Notes under the pieces: model-generated
Seen by the model: the letters and a program-made list of their open reading frames with translations, nothing else
Told to the model about the DNA's origin: nothing
The model's database searches: none
Translations under genes and position numbers: made by a program
Assembly: GCF_019218885.1 (NCBI RefSeq)
Contig: NZ_JAHUWT010000002.1
Coordinates: forward strand, 1-64,000
Length of the DNA stretch: 64,000 bases
From: Bordetella sp. BOR01
Lineage (GTDB): Bacteria > Pseudomonadota > Gammaproteobacteria > Burkholderiales > Burkholderiaceae_B
Direction: 5' to 3'
Shown here: piece after piece, positions 28,540 to 40,053 of the stretch
How positions within the stretch are numbered: position 1 is the stretch's first letter
Layout: each line of letters starts with the position of its first letter

Positions 28540-29948
28540 ATCCATCCGATTTCCCGCAGCGCCTGGTGCAGGCACTGGGCCCCGAGACGGTTCTTACCGC
28601 GCCCGACGACATCGCTCCCTGGTTGTCCGATTGGCGTGGCCTGTACAAGGGCCAGGCCCAGGCCGTGGTGCGCCCGCGCCGTACCGAAGACGTTGCCCAG
28701 TGCCTGGCCCTGTGCCAGCAGGCCGGCGTGCCGGTGGTGCCGCGCGGCGGCAATACCGGCATGTGTGGCGGCGCCACGCCCGACCAGCAGCCGGCCAACG
28801 TGGTGCTGGCGCTGGACCGCATGAATGCAGTCCGTTCTGTCGATACCATCGCCAACACCATGGTGGCCGAAGCCGGCTGCATCCTGGGCAATCTGCGCCG
28901 CACTGCCGAGGACGCCGGGCGCCTGCTGCCCCTCAGCCTGGCGGCCGAAGACTCCTGCCAGATCGGCGGCAACGTCTCCACCAACGCCGGCGGCGTCAAC
29001 GTGGTGCGCTATGGCATGACGCGCGAACTGGTGCTGGGCATCGAGGCCGTGTTGCCCACCGGCGAAATCTTCAACGGCCTGCGCACCCTGCGCAAAGACA
29101 ACACCGGCTACGACCTGAAGCAGCTCTTGATCGGCGCCGAGGGCACGCTGGGCGTGATCACCGCGGTGGCGCTGCGCCTGTTTCCGCGTACCGGGGTGCG
29201 TGCCGTGGTGCTGGCCGCGGTCCAGTCGCCCGCCCAGGCGCTGCAGTTGTTCGAACTGGTCTACGAGCAATGCGGCCCGCGCCTGCAGGCCTACGAATTC
29301 TTTACCGGCCACTGCGTGGACCTGGTGCTGGCCCACGCGCAGGGCGTGCAAGAGCCGTTCGCGCAACGCTATCCCGGCTATGTGCTGATGGAACTGGCCG
29401 ATACGGCCGACGAGGCCGCCCTGAACGCCTTGCTGGAAACCGTGATCGGCACCGCGCTCGAGCGCGAGCTGTGCCTGGATGCGGCAGTATCGGCCTCGCT
29501 GGCGCAATTGCAGGCGCTGTGGAAGCTGCGCGAAGAAATCTCGGAAGCGCAGCGCGCCGATGGCCCGCACCTCAAGCACGATATTTCCCTGCCCATCGAG
29601 AGCATTCCCGATTTCATGCAGTCGGCCGAACAGCGCCTGCGCGAGGCGCATGCCGATATCCGGCCCTTCATCTTTGGCCATTTCGGCGACGGCAACCTGC
29701 ACTACAACCTGTCGCGCCCGGCCGGCGCGCCGCGCGAATGGGCGGCGCAGCACGGCGCGGCCATTACCGATATCGTGCTCGACGAGGTCAATCGCTATGG
29801 CGGCAGCATCAGTGCCGAGCATGGCATCGGCCAACTCAAGCGCGAACATTTCCTGCACAGCAAAGACCCGCTGGAATTGCGGCTGATGCGCGATATCAAG
29901 CGCCTGCTCGATCCGGCCGGCATCTTGAATCCTGGCAAGCTGCTGTAG
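28536..29948 (+). CDS. FAD-binding oxidoreductase, GlcD/D-2-hydroxyacid dehydrogenase type
   Basis: 470 residues of the vanillyl-alcohol-oxidase flavoprotein fold. The FAD loop is PRGGNTGMCGGATP near residue 68 and the C-terminal metal/substrate motif is FGHFGDGNLHYN. The family oxidises D-lactate, glycolate or D-2-hydroxyglutarate and passes electrons to a flavoprotein or quinone. Next to a ketoglutarate-semialdehyde-type dehydrogenase, a C5 or other 2-hydroxyacid is the attractive substrate; this is inference. ATGA overlap with the GntR gene indicates coupling. Confidence 0.9.
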   Translation: MNPSDFPQRLVQALGPETVLTAPDDIAPWLSDWRGLYKGQAQAVVRPRRTEDVAQCLALCQQAGVPVVPRGGNTGMCGGATPDQQPANVVLALDRMNAVRSVDTIANTMVAEAGCILGNLRRTAEDAGRLLPLSLAAEDSCQIGGNVSTNAGGVNVVRYGMTRELVLGIEAVLPTGEIFNGLRTLRKDNTGYDLKQLLIGAEGTLGVITAVALRLFPRTGVRAVVLAAVQSPAQALQLFELVYEQCGPRLQAYEFFTGHCVDLVLAHAQGVQEPFAQRYPGYVLMELADTADEAALNALLETVIGTALERELCLDAAVSASLAQLQALWKLREEISEAQRADGPHLKHDISLPIESIPDFMQSAEQRLREAHADIRPFIFGHFGDGNLHYNLSRPAGAPREWAAQHGAAITDIVLDEVNRYGGSISAEHGIGQLKREHFLHSKDPLELRLMRDIKRLLDPAGILNPGKLL

Positions 29949-29985
29949 CCATTTTCCTATTCATCCACCTAACGGGAAGAGACAT

Positions 29986-31416
29986 ATGCATGCGAATTAC
30001 ATAAACGGCGCCTGGGTCGACGGCGTCAACACGCGCAACAACATCAATCCGTCGAACCTGGCGGACATCGTGGGCGAGTACGCCCAGGCCGATGCCGCCC
30101 AGACCGCCCAGGCCATCGCCGCCGCCCGCGCCGCCGCGTACGACTGGGCCCGTACCACGGGCCAGCGCCGCGCCGATATCCTGGACGCTGTCGGCACCGA
30201 GATCCTGGCGCGCAAGGAAGAGCTGGGCCGGCTGCTGTCGCGCGAAGAAGGCAAGACCTTGCCCGAAGGCATCGGCGAGGCCAGCCGCGCGGGTTATATC
30301 TTCAAGTTCTTTGCCGGCGAAGCGTTGCGCATCCAGGGCGAAAAGCTGCCCATGACGCGCCCCGGTATCGAAGCCGACGTCACGCGTGAACCAGTGGGCG
30401 TGGTCGGCATCATCGCCCCCTGGAACTTCCCCATTGCGATCCCCGCCTGGAAAATCGCTCCGGCCCTGGCTTATGGCAACACGGTGGTGTTCAAGCCGGC
30501 CGACCTGGTGCCGGGCAGCGCCTGGGCGCTGGCCGAGATCCTCAGCCGCGCCGGCCTGCCGGCGGGTGTGTTCAACCTGGTCATGGGGCGTGGCGGCATC
30601 GTGGGCCAGGCCATTCTGGACGACAAGCGCGTCGACGCCATCAGTTTCACCGGATCGGTGGCCACCGGCCGCCGCGTGGCGCAGGCCGCGATGACGCGCC
30701 TGGCCAAGGTGCAGCTCGAAATGGGCGGCAAGAACCCCATGGTGGTGCTGGACGACGCCGACCTTAAAGTGGCGGTGGAAAGCTGCGTCAACGGCGCCTT
30801 CTTCTCTACCGGGCAGCGCTGCACGGCATCCAGCCGGCTGATCGTGCAAAAAGGCATCTACCCGCGTTTCGTCGCTGCCATGCAGGAACGCCTGCAAGGC
30901 CTGAAGATCGACGATGCCTTGCTGGCCGGCACCGATATCGGCCCGGTGGTCGATGAAAGCCAGTTGGCGCAAAACGAGCAGTACGTCGGCATCGGGCGCG
31001 AAGAAGGCGCCAAGCTGGCCTACGGCGGCGAACGCGTCAAGCGCGCCACCGAGGGCTTCTACATGACCCCTGCGCTGTTCGTCGATTGCAGCAACGACCT
31101 GCGCATCAGCCGCGAAGAAATCTTCGGCCCGGTGGCCGCGGTGATCCCGGCCGATTCGTTCGAGCATGCCCTGGAACTGGCCAACGACACCGAATTCGGC
31201 CTGTCGTCCGGCATCTGCACCACATCGCTGAAGTACGCCACGCAGTTCAAGCGCGATTCCCAGGCGGGCATGGTGATGGTGAACTGCCCCACGGCGGGGG
31301 TGGATTATCACGTGCCGTTCGGGGGCCGCAAAGGATCCAGCTACGGTCCGCGGGAGCAGGGCCGCTATGCGGCGGAGTTCTACACCACCGTCAAGACGGC
31401 TTATACCGCGGCTTGA
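29986..31416 (+). CDS. Aldehyde dehydrogenase, alpha-ketoglutaric semialdehyde dehydrogenase type
   Basis: 476 residues. It has the APWNFPIAIPAWKIAPAL motif, FTGSVATGRR for cofactor, LEMGGKNPM for the base and the cysteine in STGQRCTASSR. The end reads PTAGVDYHVPFGGRKGSS, a signature of the KGSADH branch that converts 2-oxoglutarate semialdehyde to 2-oxoglutarate in pentose and hexaric acid breakdown. It is the last gene of the rightward island, 37 bases after the FAD enzyme. Confidence 0.87.
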   Translation: MHANYINGAWVDGVNTRNNINPSNLADIVGEYAQADAAQTAQAIAAARAAAYDWARTTGQRRADILDAVGTEILARKEELGRLLSREEGKTLPEGIGEASRAGYIFKFFAGEALRIQGEKLPMTRPGIEADVTREPVGVVGIIAPWNFPIAIPAWKIAPALAYGNTVVFKPADLVPGSAWALAEILSRAGLPAGVFNLVMGRGGIVGQAILDDKRVDAISFTGSVATGRRVAQAAMTRLAKVQLEMGGKNPMVVLDDADLKVAVESCVNGAFFSTGQRCTASSRLIVQKGIYPRFVAAMQERLQGLKIDDALLAGTDIGPVVDESQLAQNEQYVGIGREEGAKLAYGGERVKRATEGFYMTPALFVDCSNDLRISREEIFGPVAAVIPADSFEHALELANDTEFGLSSGICTTSLKYATQFKRDSQAGMVMVNCPTAGVDYHVPFGGRKGSSYGPREQGRYAAEFYTTVKTAYTAA

Positions 31417-31517
31417 CGGTTTCTGGTTTGCCGGCGGGGCTGGTTTAAGTTCTATTGGCGTCGTTGCGGCGGATGGAGAGCGGGTGGAGCTTCACGGCCG
31501 TGGTATTCGAGTTGCCA

Positions 31518-31607
31518 GGTGTCAGGCTCCGCAGGTGCCTGACACCATATGGCTGAGACAGCCGCTGCACACTTTGGTGTCAGGCACCCTGACGGGAGCC
31601 AGACACC
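31518..31607. repeat. Two inverted copies of a GGTGTCAGGC...GCCTGACACC palindromic element
   Basis: Copy 1 (31518-31546) is GGTGTCAGGC, nine bases, GCCTGACACC, a perfect 10-bp stem. Copy 2 (31576-31607) is GGTGTCAGGC ... GCCAGACACC, one mismatch, and read on the other strand it shows the same layout (GGTGTC-GGCTCC ... GGTGCCTGACACC). The pair occupies the 296-base gap between the convergent aldehyde dehydrogenase and thiC genes, as REP-like elements do. The rest of the gap shows no gene. Confidence 0.7.
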
Positions 31608-31712
31608 TTGCAGACCTTGGAGACCAGCCATCACCCGAATGCCATGGCGGCCCCGCACGATTTTCCTTTCCCCGGGGGCAGGCCTCGACGCCAGAAGAAA
31701 AGACCGCCCCTC

Positions 31713-33795
<2,083 letters not shown>

Positions 33796-33801
33796 ACGCG
33801 C

Positions 33802-33807
33802 AGTATA
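33802..33807 (-). promoter_or_regulatory. Candidate -10 box of the thiC leader
   Basis: On the minus strand TATACT ends about seven bases before the riboswitch begins, which is the expected place for the -10 box. No clear -35 is seen, so activator-free strength is doubtful. Confidence 0.4.
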
Positions 33808-33942
33808 GGCCGTATTAACGCATTACATCTGTATACGCTTGGGGCTATCGGTCCGGGCCGCAGACCTGTACACTTTTTTGTAACGCCGGGATGCACGTAG
33901 CCTGGCATGCCAGCCCCCCAGTCATCAAAGAAGGAACCCATC

Positions 33943-34581
33943 ATGCAACCAACGTTACGCAAACTGGCCCCGGCTCTCGCAGTCCTGACGCTCGTGCTCG
34001 CGGGGTGCAAAACCGCGCCCCAGAAAGACGCCGAGAGCAGCACCGCCACTCCCCCGGCATCGCAGCAGCAGCCGGCCACGGCGTCCGTGGTCGAGTTCTA
34101 CGTCGCCCAGGCCGAAACCGCGCCCGGCCTGATGGAAATAAAGATACCCGACGGTTCGCTGTTCATGCAGCGCCAGCCCGTGCTGACCCGGGGCGACCTG
34201 ACCGAAGCCGCCGCGCTGGTCGACCGCCAGGGGCAGAATTTCGTGGGGCTGCGCTTCACCGAAGAAGGCGCCCGCAAGCTCAATGACATCAGCGGCCAGA
34301 ACATCGGCAAGATGCTGGCCCTGGTCATCGACCGCGAACTGGTCGCCGCCCCGCGCATCGCCGAGCCGCTCAACCGCGGCGTGCTGGCCTTCAGTGTGCC
34401 TTCGGCCCAGGCTGCGTCCGAAATCGCCGCCAAGATCCGTGGCGACCAGGGCGCGCCCAACGGTGCAGCGCCTAACGGTGCGGCACCCAGCGGTGCCGCG
34501 CCGGCCAACGGCGCCACCACGCCCCCGTCGCCGGCCGCGCCCAATGCGCCGGCGTCTTCCGCTCCGCCCAAGGCGCCCTAA
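33943..34581 (+). CDS. Lipoprotein with a SecD P1-head-like domain
   Basis: 212 residues. The N-terminus is a lipoprotein signal with lipobox LVLAGC (Cys about 22). The middle (about 50-160) resembles the periplasmic P1 head of SecD: VLTRGDLTEAAALVDRQG, then VGLRFTEEGARKLNDISG, IGKMLALVIDRELVAAPRI and a final VPSAQAASEIAAKI. There are no membrane helices beyond the signal, so it cannot be a SecD translocase. The C-terminal 45 residues are an Ala/Pro/Gly low-complexity tail with NGAAP repeats. ATG at 33943 follows AAGGA. Function unknown; a periplasmic helper of export is possible. Confidence 0.75.
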   Translation: MQPTLRKLAPALAVLTLVLAGCKTAPQKDAESSTATPPASQQQPATASVVEFYVAQAETAPGLMEIKIPDGSLFMQRQPVLTRGDLTEAAALVDRQGQNFVGLRFTEEGARKLNDISGQNIGKMLALVIDRELVAAPRIAEPLNRGVLAFSVPSAQAASEIAAKIRGDQGAPNGAAPNGAAPSGAAPANGATTPPSPAAPNAPASSAPPKAP

Positions 34582-34600
34582 GGCTGCTTGACGGCGTTCG

Positions 34601-34644
34601 AAACGCTGCAGGGCCCCCCGCAATAAGGGGGCCCTGCAGCGTTT
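34601..34644. terminator. Strong hairpin terminator, perfect 18-bp stem
   Basis: AAACGCTGCAGGGCCCCC and GGGGGCCCTGCAGCGTTT pair perfectly with an 8-base loop. It starts 20 bases after the lipoprotein stop and lies between that gene and the convergent XRE gene. Each arm ends in AAA/TTT, so it can serve both directions. Confidence 0.8.
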
Positions 34645-34726
34645 GTTCGTCTGTGCCGTGCTCTGCGGCGTATGCGCGGCATGTTGGAAGAGGCTGGCAG
34701 CACGGCCTGCCCCTGCGGGCCGCCGC

Positions 34727-35167
34727 TTATCCGCCGCGCCGTTTGCCTTTCTTGCTTTCGCCGTACGCGCGCAGATAACCGTCTACCGTCATCCGCAGCC
34801 ATTTTTCGAGTTCGCGCCTGTCGCTGGCCGACAGTGCATTGATCAGCAGCGGTGAGACACTGGGAAAAGGCCATGCCGGCGCAGGCTTGCTGTCGGGGCC
34901 GTCCGATTCCCTGAGGGTGTGCGCGCCAGTTGCATCGGCCAGGCTGTAGGTCTCGCGCTTCTCCATCGGACCTTTGCCGGTTTCCAGCCAATCCAGCTCG
35001 ACTCGCAGCACATTGGCTATTTTGCGAAACGAGCGGCTCGAACGGCGTACGCCGTTCTCATACGTAGAGATCGTGCTCTGCGATAAGCCACAAGCACGCG
35101 CCAAGGTTTTCTGCGTGTGCTGGCGCAGTACCCGGGCATGCTTCAATCGGTCCGAAAATGTCTTCAC
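34727..35167 (-). CDS. XRE-family helix-turn-helix regulator
   Basis: 146 residues from a GTG start. The helix-turn-helix is KTLARACGLSQSTISTYENG, about 20-40, followed by IANVLRVELDWLETGKG, the usual end of a Cro/CI-type domain. The C-terminal part (about 85-146) contains WPFPSVSPLLINALSASDRR and a basic tail; I do not recognise its function. The longer open frame overlaps the divergent gene, so the GTG at 35167 is taken, with GGTGG before it as a poor ribosome site. The pairing with the divergent regulator suggests cross-regulation. Confidence 0.72.
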   Translation of the reverse strand: MKTFSDRLKHARVLRQHTQKTLARACGLSQSTISTYENGVRRSSRSFRKIANVLRVELDWLETGKGPMEKRETYSLADATGAHTLRESDGPDSKPAPAWPFPSVSPLLINALSASDRRELEKWLRMTVDGYLRAYGESKKGKRRGG

Positions 35168-35212
35168 CCACCGATTGAACCGTGCGGTTGGATTACTTTG
35201 GCGATCATCGTT

Positions 35213-35226
35213 ATTACGTTTGTAAT
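35213..35226. promoter_or_regulatory. Palindrome ATTAC-GTTT-GTAAT in the divergent gap
   Basis: The 77-base gap between the XRE regulator and the OmpR-like gene is AT-rich and holds this inverted repeat (5-bp arms, 4-base spacer), 18 bases before the plus-strand start. Cro/CI-type regulators bind such short palindromes. It is a candidate operator serving both genes. Confidence 0.45.
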
Positions 35227-35244
35227 TTACGCCGCAGAGGATCC

Positions 35245-35994
35245 ATGCAAAACGCCATCGAAGCCATCGTGATTCACGGCGGTGCCCCGCGCCGCCCGCA
35301 TCTGTCCAGCGCCTTCGGCGCCCTGGGGTGGTCGGTGCGCGATTGCACCGCCATCGGCGATCTGGCCCAACTGGCCCATGACTGCTCGCCGCGGTTGCTG
35401 GTACTGGAAGCATCCGCCAACATCCTGGACGCGCTGGTCGGCATCGCCCGCTTTACCGTGCCCGATGCCGCCCTGATCGTGCTGGCCGATGATGCCGAGG
35501 TCGATGCGCGTGTCGCGGCGCTGAATGCCGGCGCCGATACCATTTGCTCGCTGAACGTCGATGTGCGCGAATTATCCGCCCTGGGACGCGCGCAGGTGCG
35601 GTTACGGCAGGGCGGTCTTCCACCGCCGCCGGTAGGTGGCCAACGGTGGCTCCTGATCAGCGGGGGGCGTGTGCTGGCCGGCCCGCGTGGCCAGCGCTTG
35701 CCCCTGACCTTTACCGAAAGCGCGTTCTTCCTGCGCCTGCTGGCCGCGCCCGGCCATTGCCTGCCGCGCGATAGCCTGGTTGCCGCGCCTGTGGCGGGCA
35801 TGCAAGGGCACCATTCGACGCGTAGCGTCGACGTCCTGGTATCGCGCCTGCGCAGCAAGGCGCAGCGACTGGGGGTGGAACTGCCGCTGCTGGCGGTGCG
35901 GCAATGGGGCTATATCTTCCTGGTCGACAGCGCCAGCGGCGCCGCCGATACGGTACTTGCCTATGTGAACGCCGACCCGCCGGCCGGCGGCTAG
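35245..35994 (+). CDS. OmpR-like regulator with a degenerate receiver domain
   Basis: 249 residues. The N-terminal half has the alternating pattern of a receiver, but every key residue is replaced: the acidic pair is HGG (residues 11-13), the phospho-acceptor position reads LLVLEAS with Glu, the Thr/Ser strand reads VLADD with Ala, and the lysine site reads SLNVD. The C-terminal half is an OmpR winged helix ([44 protein letters not shown]). It should act without phosphorylation. It is divergent from the XRE gene; no kinase is nearby. ATG at 35245 follows AGAGG. Confidence 0.75.
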   Translation: MQNAIEAIVIHGGAPRRPHLSSAFGALGWSVRDCTAIGDLAQLAHDCSPRLLVLEASANILDALVGIARFTVPDAALIVLADDAEVDARVAALNAGADTICSLNVDVRELSALGRAQVRLRQGGLPPPPVGGQRWLLISGGRVLAGPRGQRLPLTFTESAFFLRLLAAPGHCLPRDSLVAAPVAGMQGHHSTRSVDVLVSRLRSKAQRLGVELPLLAVRQWGYIFLVDSASGAADTVLAYVNADPPAGG

Positions 35995-37127
35995 GTCACC
36001 ACCAGGTTGTCGCGGTGCATCAGTTCCGGGTCGGTCATGCTGCCCAGAATGTGCGCGATCTGCGACGAAGGCTGGCGCAAGATGCGCCGCGTGTCGGCCG
36101 ACGAATAATTGATCAGGCCGCGGGCGCATTCCGTGCCCTGCGCATCGACGCAGGCCACTACGTCGCCGCGCTCGAATTCGCCCTGCACGTCGACCACGCC
36201 GATCGGCAGCAGGCTTTTTCCTTCGCGCAGCAGGGCTCGTACCGCGCCGTCGTCCAGTACCACCCGGCCGCGCAGGCGCAGGTGGTCGGCCAGCCATTGC
36301 TTGCGGGCCGACCATATCGGCAGTACCGCCCGCAGTTCCGATCCGATGCATTCGCCCTGCGCCAGGCGGGTCAGTACATTGCGTTCGCGACCCGATGCGA
36401 TCACCGTGTGCGCGCCACTGCGCGCGGCCCGCTTGGCCGCCAGGATCTTGGTCAGCATGCCGCCGGTGCCGATGCCCGACCCCGCGCCGCCCGCCATGGC
36501 TTCCAGCGCCGGGTCGCCGGCCTGGGCGTGCGAAATGAATACCGCGGCGGGGTTCTTGCGAGGGTCTGAATCGTACAGGCCGCGCTGGTCGGTCAGGATG
36601 ACCAGCGCGTCGGCTTCGATCAGGTTGGTTACCAGCGCGCCCAGCGTATCGTTGTCACCCAGGCGGATCTCGTCGGTGACCACCGTGTCGTTTTCGTTCA
36701 CGATGGGCACCACGCCCAGCCGCAGCAGCGCGAAGAGGGTGCTGCGCGCATTCAGGTAGCGGCGCCGGTCGGCCAGGTCTTCGTGGGTCAGCAGAATCTG
36801 GGCGGTGCGCAGGCCGTGTTCGGCAAAGGCGGCTTCGTAGGCTTGGCACAGGCCCATCTGGCCCACGGCCGCCGCCGCTTGCAGTTCATGCATTACCGAT
36901 GGGCGCTTGCGCCAGCCCAGCCGTGCCATACCTTCGGCAATGGCGCCGCTGGATACCAGCACTACCTGCTTGCCTTGCTGGCGCAGCGAGGAAATCTGGG
37001 CGGCCCAGTGCGCCACGGCGGCGCGATCCAGGCCACGTCCTTCATTGGTGACCAGGGAAGATCCGACCTTGGCCACCAGTCGGGTGGCAGAGGCAACGAC
37101 AGAAACGGCGGTGGTGTCGACAGTCAT
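35991..37127 (-). CDS. proB: Glutamate 5-kinase ProB
   Basis: 378 residues: an amino-acid kinase domain ([15 protein letters not shown] at the start, NENDTV in the middle, [11 protein letters not shown] near 210) and a C-terminal PUA domain from about 285. It phosphorylates glutamate in the first step of proline synthesis. It is downstream of obgE, 75 bases apart, in the conserved rplU-rpmA-obgE-proB order, and its stop overlaps the convergent regulator by four bases. Confidence 0.97.
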   Translation of the reverse strand: MTVDTTAVSVVASATRLVAKVGSSLVTNEGRGLDRAAVAHWAAQISSLRQQGKQVVLVSSGAIAEGMARLGWRKRPSVMHELQAAAAVGQMGLCQAYEAAFAEHGLRTAQILLTHEDLADRRRYLNARSTLFALLRLGVVPIVNENDTVVTDEIRLGDNDTLGALVTNLIEADALVILTDQRGLYDSDPRKNPAAVFISHAQAGDPALEAMAGGAGSGIGTGGMLTKILAAKRAARSGAHTVIASGRERNVLTRLAQGECIGSELRAVLPIWSARKQWLADHLRLRGRVVLDDGAVRALLREGKSLLPIGVVDVQGEFERGDVVACVDAQGTECARGLINYSSADTRRILRQPSSQIAHILGSMTDPELMHRDNLVVT

Positions 37128-37202
37128 GGCGATGACCGGGGTGTTGCGATGGTGGAATCGGCCGCAACGCGCGGCCGCCGGTAGACGAAATGCGATTATG
37201 GC

Positions 37203-38357
<1,155 letters not shown>

Positions 38358-38364
38358 CTAAAGC

Positions 38365-38396
38365 AAAAAAGCCCTGCCGCATGCGACAGGGCTTTT
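38365..38396 (-). terminator. Intrinsic terminator after rpmA
   Basis: On the minus strand AAAAGCCCTG, ten bases, CAGGGCTTTT is followed by a run of six T in total. It lies 24 bases after the rpmA stop and 28 before obgE. It can attenuate read-through from the ribosomal genes into obgE-proB. Confidence 0.85.
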
Positions 38397-38419
38397 GCCG
38401 TCTGGGTAACGGTAGACCG

Positions 38420-38680
38420 TTACTCGGCCGCCACGACCGACACGATTTGCTTGTTCAATGCGCCCTTGAAGCCGAATTGAACCTTGCCGTCGGTCAGCGC
38501 GAACAAGGTGTGATCCTTGCCGATGCCGACGTTGGTGCCGGGGTGGAAACGGGTGCCGCGCTGGCGCACGATGATCGAGCCAGCCGGGATTTGTTGGCCG
38601 CCAAAAACCTTGACGCCCAGTCGCTTCGATTCTGAGTCGCGACCGTTACGCGTAGAGCCGCCGCCCTTCTTCTGTGCCAT
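38420..38680 (-). CDS. rpmA: 50S ribosomal protein L27
   Basis: 86 residues, starting [20 protein letters not shown], the invariant basic N-terminus that reaches the peptidyl-transferase centre. AGGAG precedes the ATG. It follows rplU by 37 bases. Confidence 0.98.
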   Translation of the reverse strand: MAQKKGGGSTRNGRDSESKRLGVKVFGGQQIPAGSIIVRQRGTRFHPGTNVGIGKDHTLFALTDGKVQFGFKGALNKQIVSVVAAE

Positions 38681-38717
38681 GTTGATAGCTCCTGCTAATC
38701 AATACCGAACCGGGTCA

Positions 38718-39029
38718 TCAAGCCGTGATGGCTTCGATGCGGATCTCGGTGTAGTTCTGACGGTGGCCCTGATGCTTCTGGTAGTGCTTGCGCCGACGCA
38801 TCTTGAAGATCTTGATCTTGTCGTGCCTGCCATGCGCAAGAACCGTTGCCTTGACCACGGCGCCAGAGACGAGAGGGGTACCAACTTTCAGTTGGTCGCC
38901 TTCGCCCACCGACAGGACCTGGTCCAGGGTGATTTCTTGCCCAATGTCAGCAGGTATCTGTTCTACCTTGAGTTTTTCGCCAGCGGCAACACGATACTGC
39001 TTGCCACCGGTTTTTACGACCGCGTACAT
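38718..39029 (-). CDS. rplU: 50S ribosomal protein L21
   Basis: 103 residues, starting [20 protein letters not shown], and ending with the [16 protein letters not shown] basic signature. AAGGA lies before the ATG. First gene of the rplU-rpmA-obgE-proB run; its leader contains a tandem repeat and its promoter is visible upstream. Confidence 0.98.
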   Translation of the reverse strand: MYAVVKTGGKQYRVAAGEKLKVEQIPADIGQEITLDQVLSVGEGDQLKVGTPLVSGAVVKATVLAHGRHDKIKIFKMRRRKHYQKHQGHRQNYTEIRIEAITA

Positions 39030-39046
39030 GGGGTGTTCCTTAATGG

Positions 39047-39090
39047 GGGGTACTTACGTGGAGTACTTGGGGTACTTACGTGAAGTACTA
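39047..39090. repeat. Tandem 22-base repeat in the rplU leader
   Basis: GGGGTACTTACGTGGAGTAC-TT (39047-39068) is directly followed by GGGGTACTTACGTGAAGTAC-TA (39069-39090), two differences in 22. Each unit contains GTACT and AGTAC, so each can form a small hairpin with a 7-base loop. The pair lies between the predicted rplU promoter and the ribosome site, within about 86 bases of leader RNA. It may be a ribosomal-protein or antitermination leader. Confidence 0.7.
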
Positions 39091-39121
39091 CGAATGAATT
39101 TCGGTATCGACCGAACCAAAG

Positions 39122-39150
39122 ATTCTAGCGCGCACCTGTGGAAAAGTCAA
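39122..39150 (-). promoter_or_regulatory. Sigma-70 promoter of rplU
   Basis: On the minus strand TTGACT (39150-39145) and TAGAAT (39127-39122) are separated by exactly 17 bases. Both boxes match five of six consensus bases. Transcription would start near 39115. Confidence 0.75.
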
Positions 39151-39165
39151 AAAGCCCTTACGGGC
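39149..39165 (-). terminator. Short terminator of the IclR gene
   Basis: On the minus strand GCCC-GTAA-GGGC is followed by TTTTT, eight bases after the IclR stop. The stem is only four base pairs. Its T-run abuts the -35 box of rplU, so terminator and promoter are interlocked. Confidence 0.5.
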
Positions 39166-39172
39166 CGGGCGC

Positions 39173-39943
39173 TTAGGCGTCGCCTGGGGCCAACGCCACG
39201 CGCGCCGCGATGGCCCGGGCGGCCCGCCGCACCCCCTGTGCCACGGCCTGCACGTGCGCGGCTTCCAGGCGGTCGCCCGGAATCGACGTGCTGACCGCCA
39301 CCCGCTTGCCCAGGGCGGTTTCGCCCACATAGGCCGCGTAGCAGTGCAGGCCGGCGGCCACTTCTTCGTGTTCCTGCGCCAGGCCGTCCGTCCGCGCCCG
39401 GGCCAGTTCGCGCAGCAGGGCGCCGCGGTCGGCCTGGGTGTGCTCGCTGACCTGCGCCAGCACGGGCGGCAACAGCCCGGCCAAGGCCGGGTCGGGCAGG
39501 CTGGCCAGCAGCGCCTTGCCCAGGGCGCAGGCGTGGGCCGGCAGGCGCGACCCCAGTTCGGACACCAGGCGTACCGGGCGCCGCGCGTCTTCGCGGGCCA
39601 GGTAGACCACCTCGGTGCCGTCCAGCACCGCCAGTTGCATGACTTCGTTGTGGCGTTCGACGAACTCGCTGGCGGCCGCCCGGAATGCCGCCTGCAGGCC
39701 GTCGTGTCGTAAATAGGCCGCGCCCAGCGCCATCAGTTCCAGGCCGATGACATAGCCGTCGCCGGCCCGGTCGATCCAGCGCCGCCGCACCAGCGAATCC
39801 AGCAGCAGGTACAGCGAACTGCGCGGCATGCCGCAGGCGCGCGCCAGGTCGGCGGCGCGTAGCGGCGCGCGCTGGCCGGCCAGCGCGCGCAGGATGTCGT
39901 GGGTGCGGCGGATGGCCGGCACGTCGTAGTCAGGGGCGGGCAT
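39173..39943 (-). CDS. IclR-family transcriptional regulator
   Basis: 256 residues. The winged helix (about 8-65) shows AADLARACGMPRSSLYLLLD. The effector domain has the family pattern ending in AVSTSIPGDRLEAAHVQAVA. It is divergent from the FAH-fold gene and probably controls it. ATG at 39943 is preferred to an upstream in-frame ATG at 39985, because the longer version would place the 14-base palindrome inside the gene. Confidence 0.88.
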   Translation of the reverse strand: MPAPDYDVPAIRRTHDILRALAGQRAPLRAADLARACGMPRSSLYLLLDSLVRRRWIDRAGDGYVIGLELMALGAAYLRHDGLQAAFRAAASEFVERHNEVMQLAVLDGTEVVYLAREDARRPVRLVSELGSRLPAHACALGKALLASLPDPALAGLLPPVLAQVSEHTQADRGALLRELARARTDGLAQEHEEVAAGLHCYAAYVGETALGKRVAVSTSIPGDRLEAAHVQAVAQGVRRAARAIAARVALAPGDA

Positions 39944-39948
39944 TGCTG

Positions 39949-39983
39949 TCCAATATATTGGATCAAAAGTCATTATATTGGAC
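39949..39983. promoter_or_regulatory. IclR operator candidate, TCCAATATATTGGA plus a half site
   Basis: TCCAATATATTGGA (39949-39962) is a perfect 14-base palindrome, and a related ATTATATTGGAC stands at 39972-39983, 21 bases centre to centre or so. Both lie in the gap between the divergent IclR and FAH-fold genes. AT-rich palindromes of this size are typical IclR sites. Confidence 0.65.
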
Positions 39984-40053
39984 ATCCATCGCCGGTCTTC
40001 CTAGACTTGCCCCACGAGATGGGGCCGCCCGCCCCCGCAACCGGAGCCCCCGC

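Noticed and set aside
28352-30004. 550-codon plus-strand frame in another phase over the FAD oxidoreductase gene
   Set aside because: Out-of-phase shadow; the FAD enzyme has all its motifs and a coupled start.
39047-39090. CRISPR-like repeat
   Set aside because: Only two units, no spacer between them, and no cas gene nearby.
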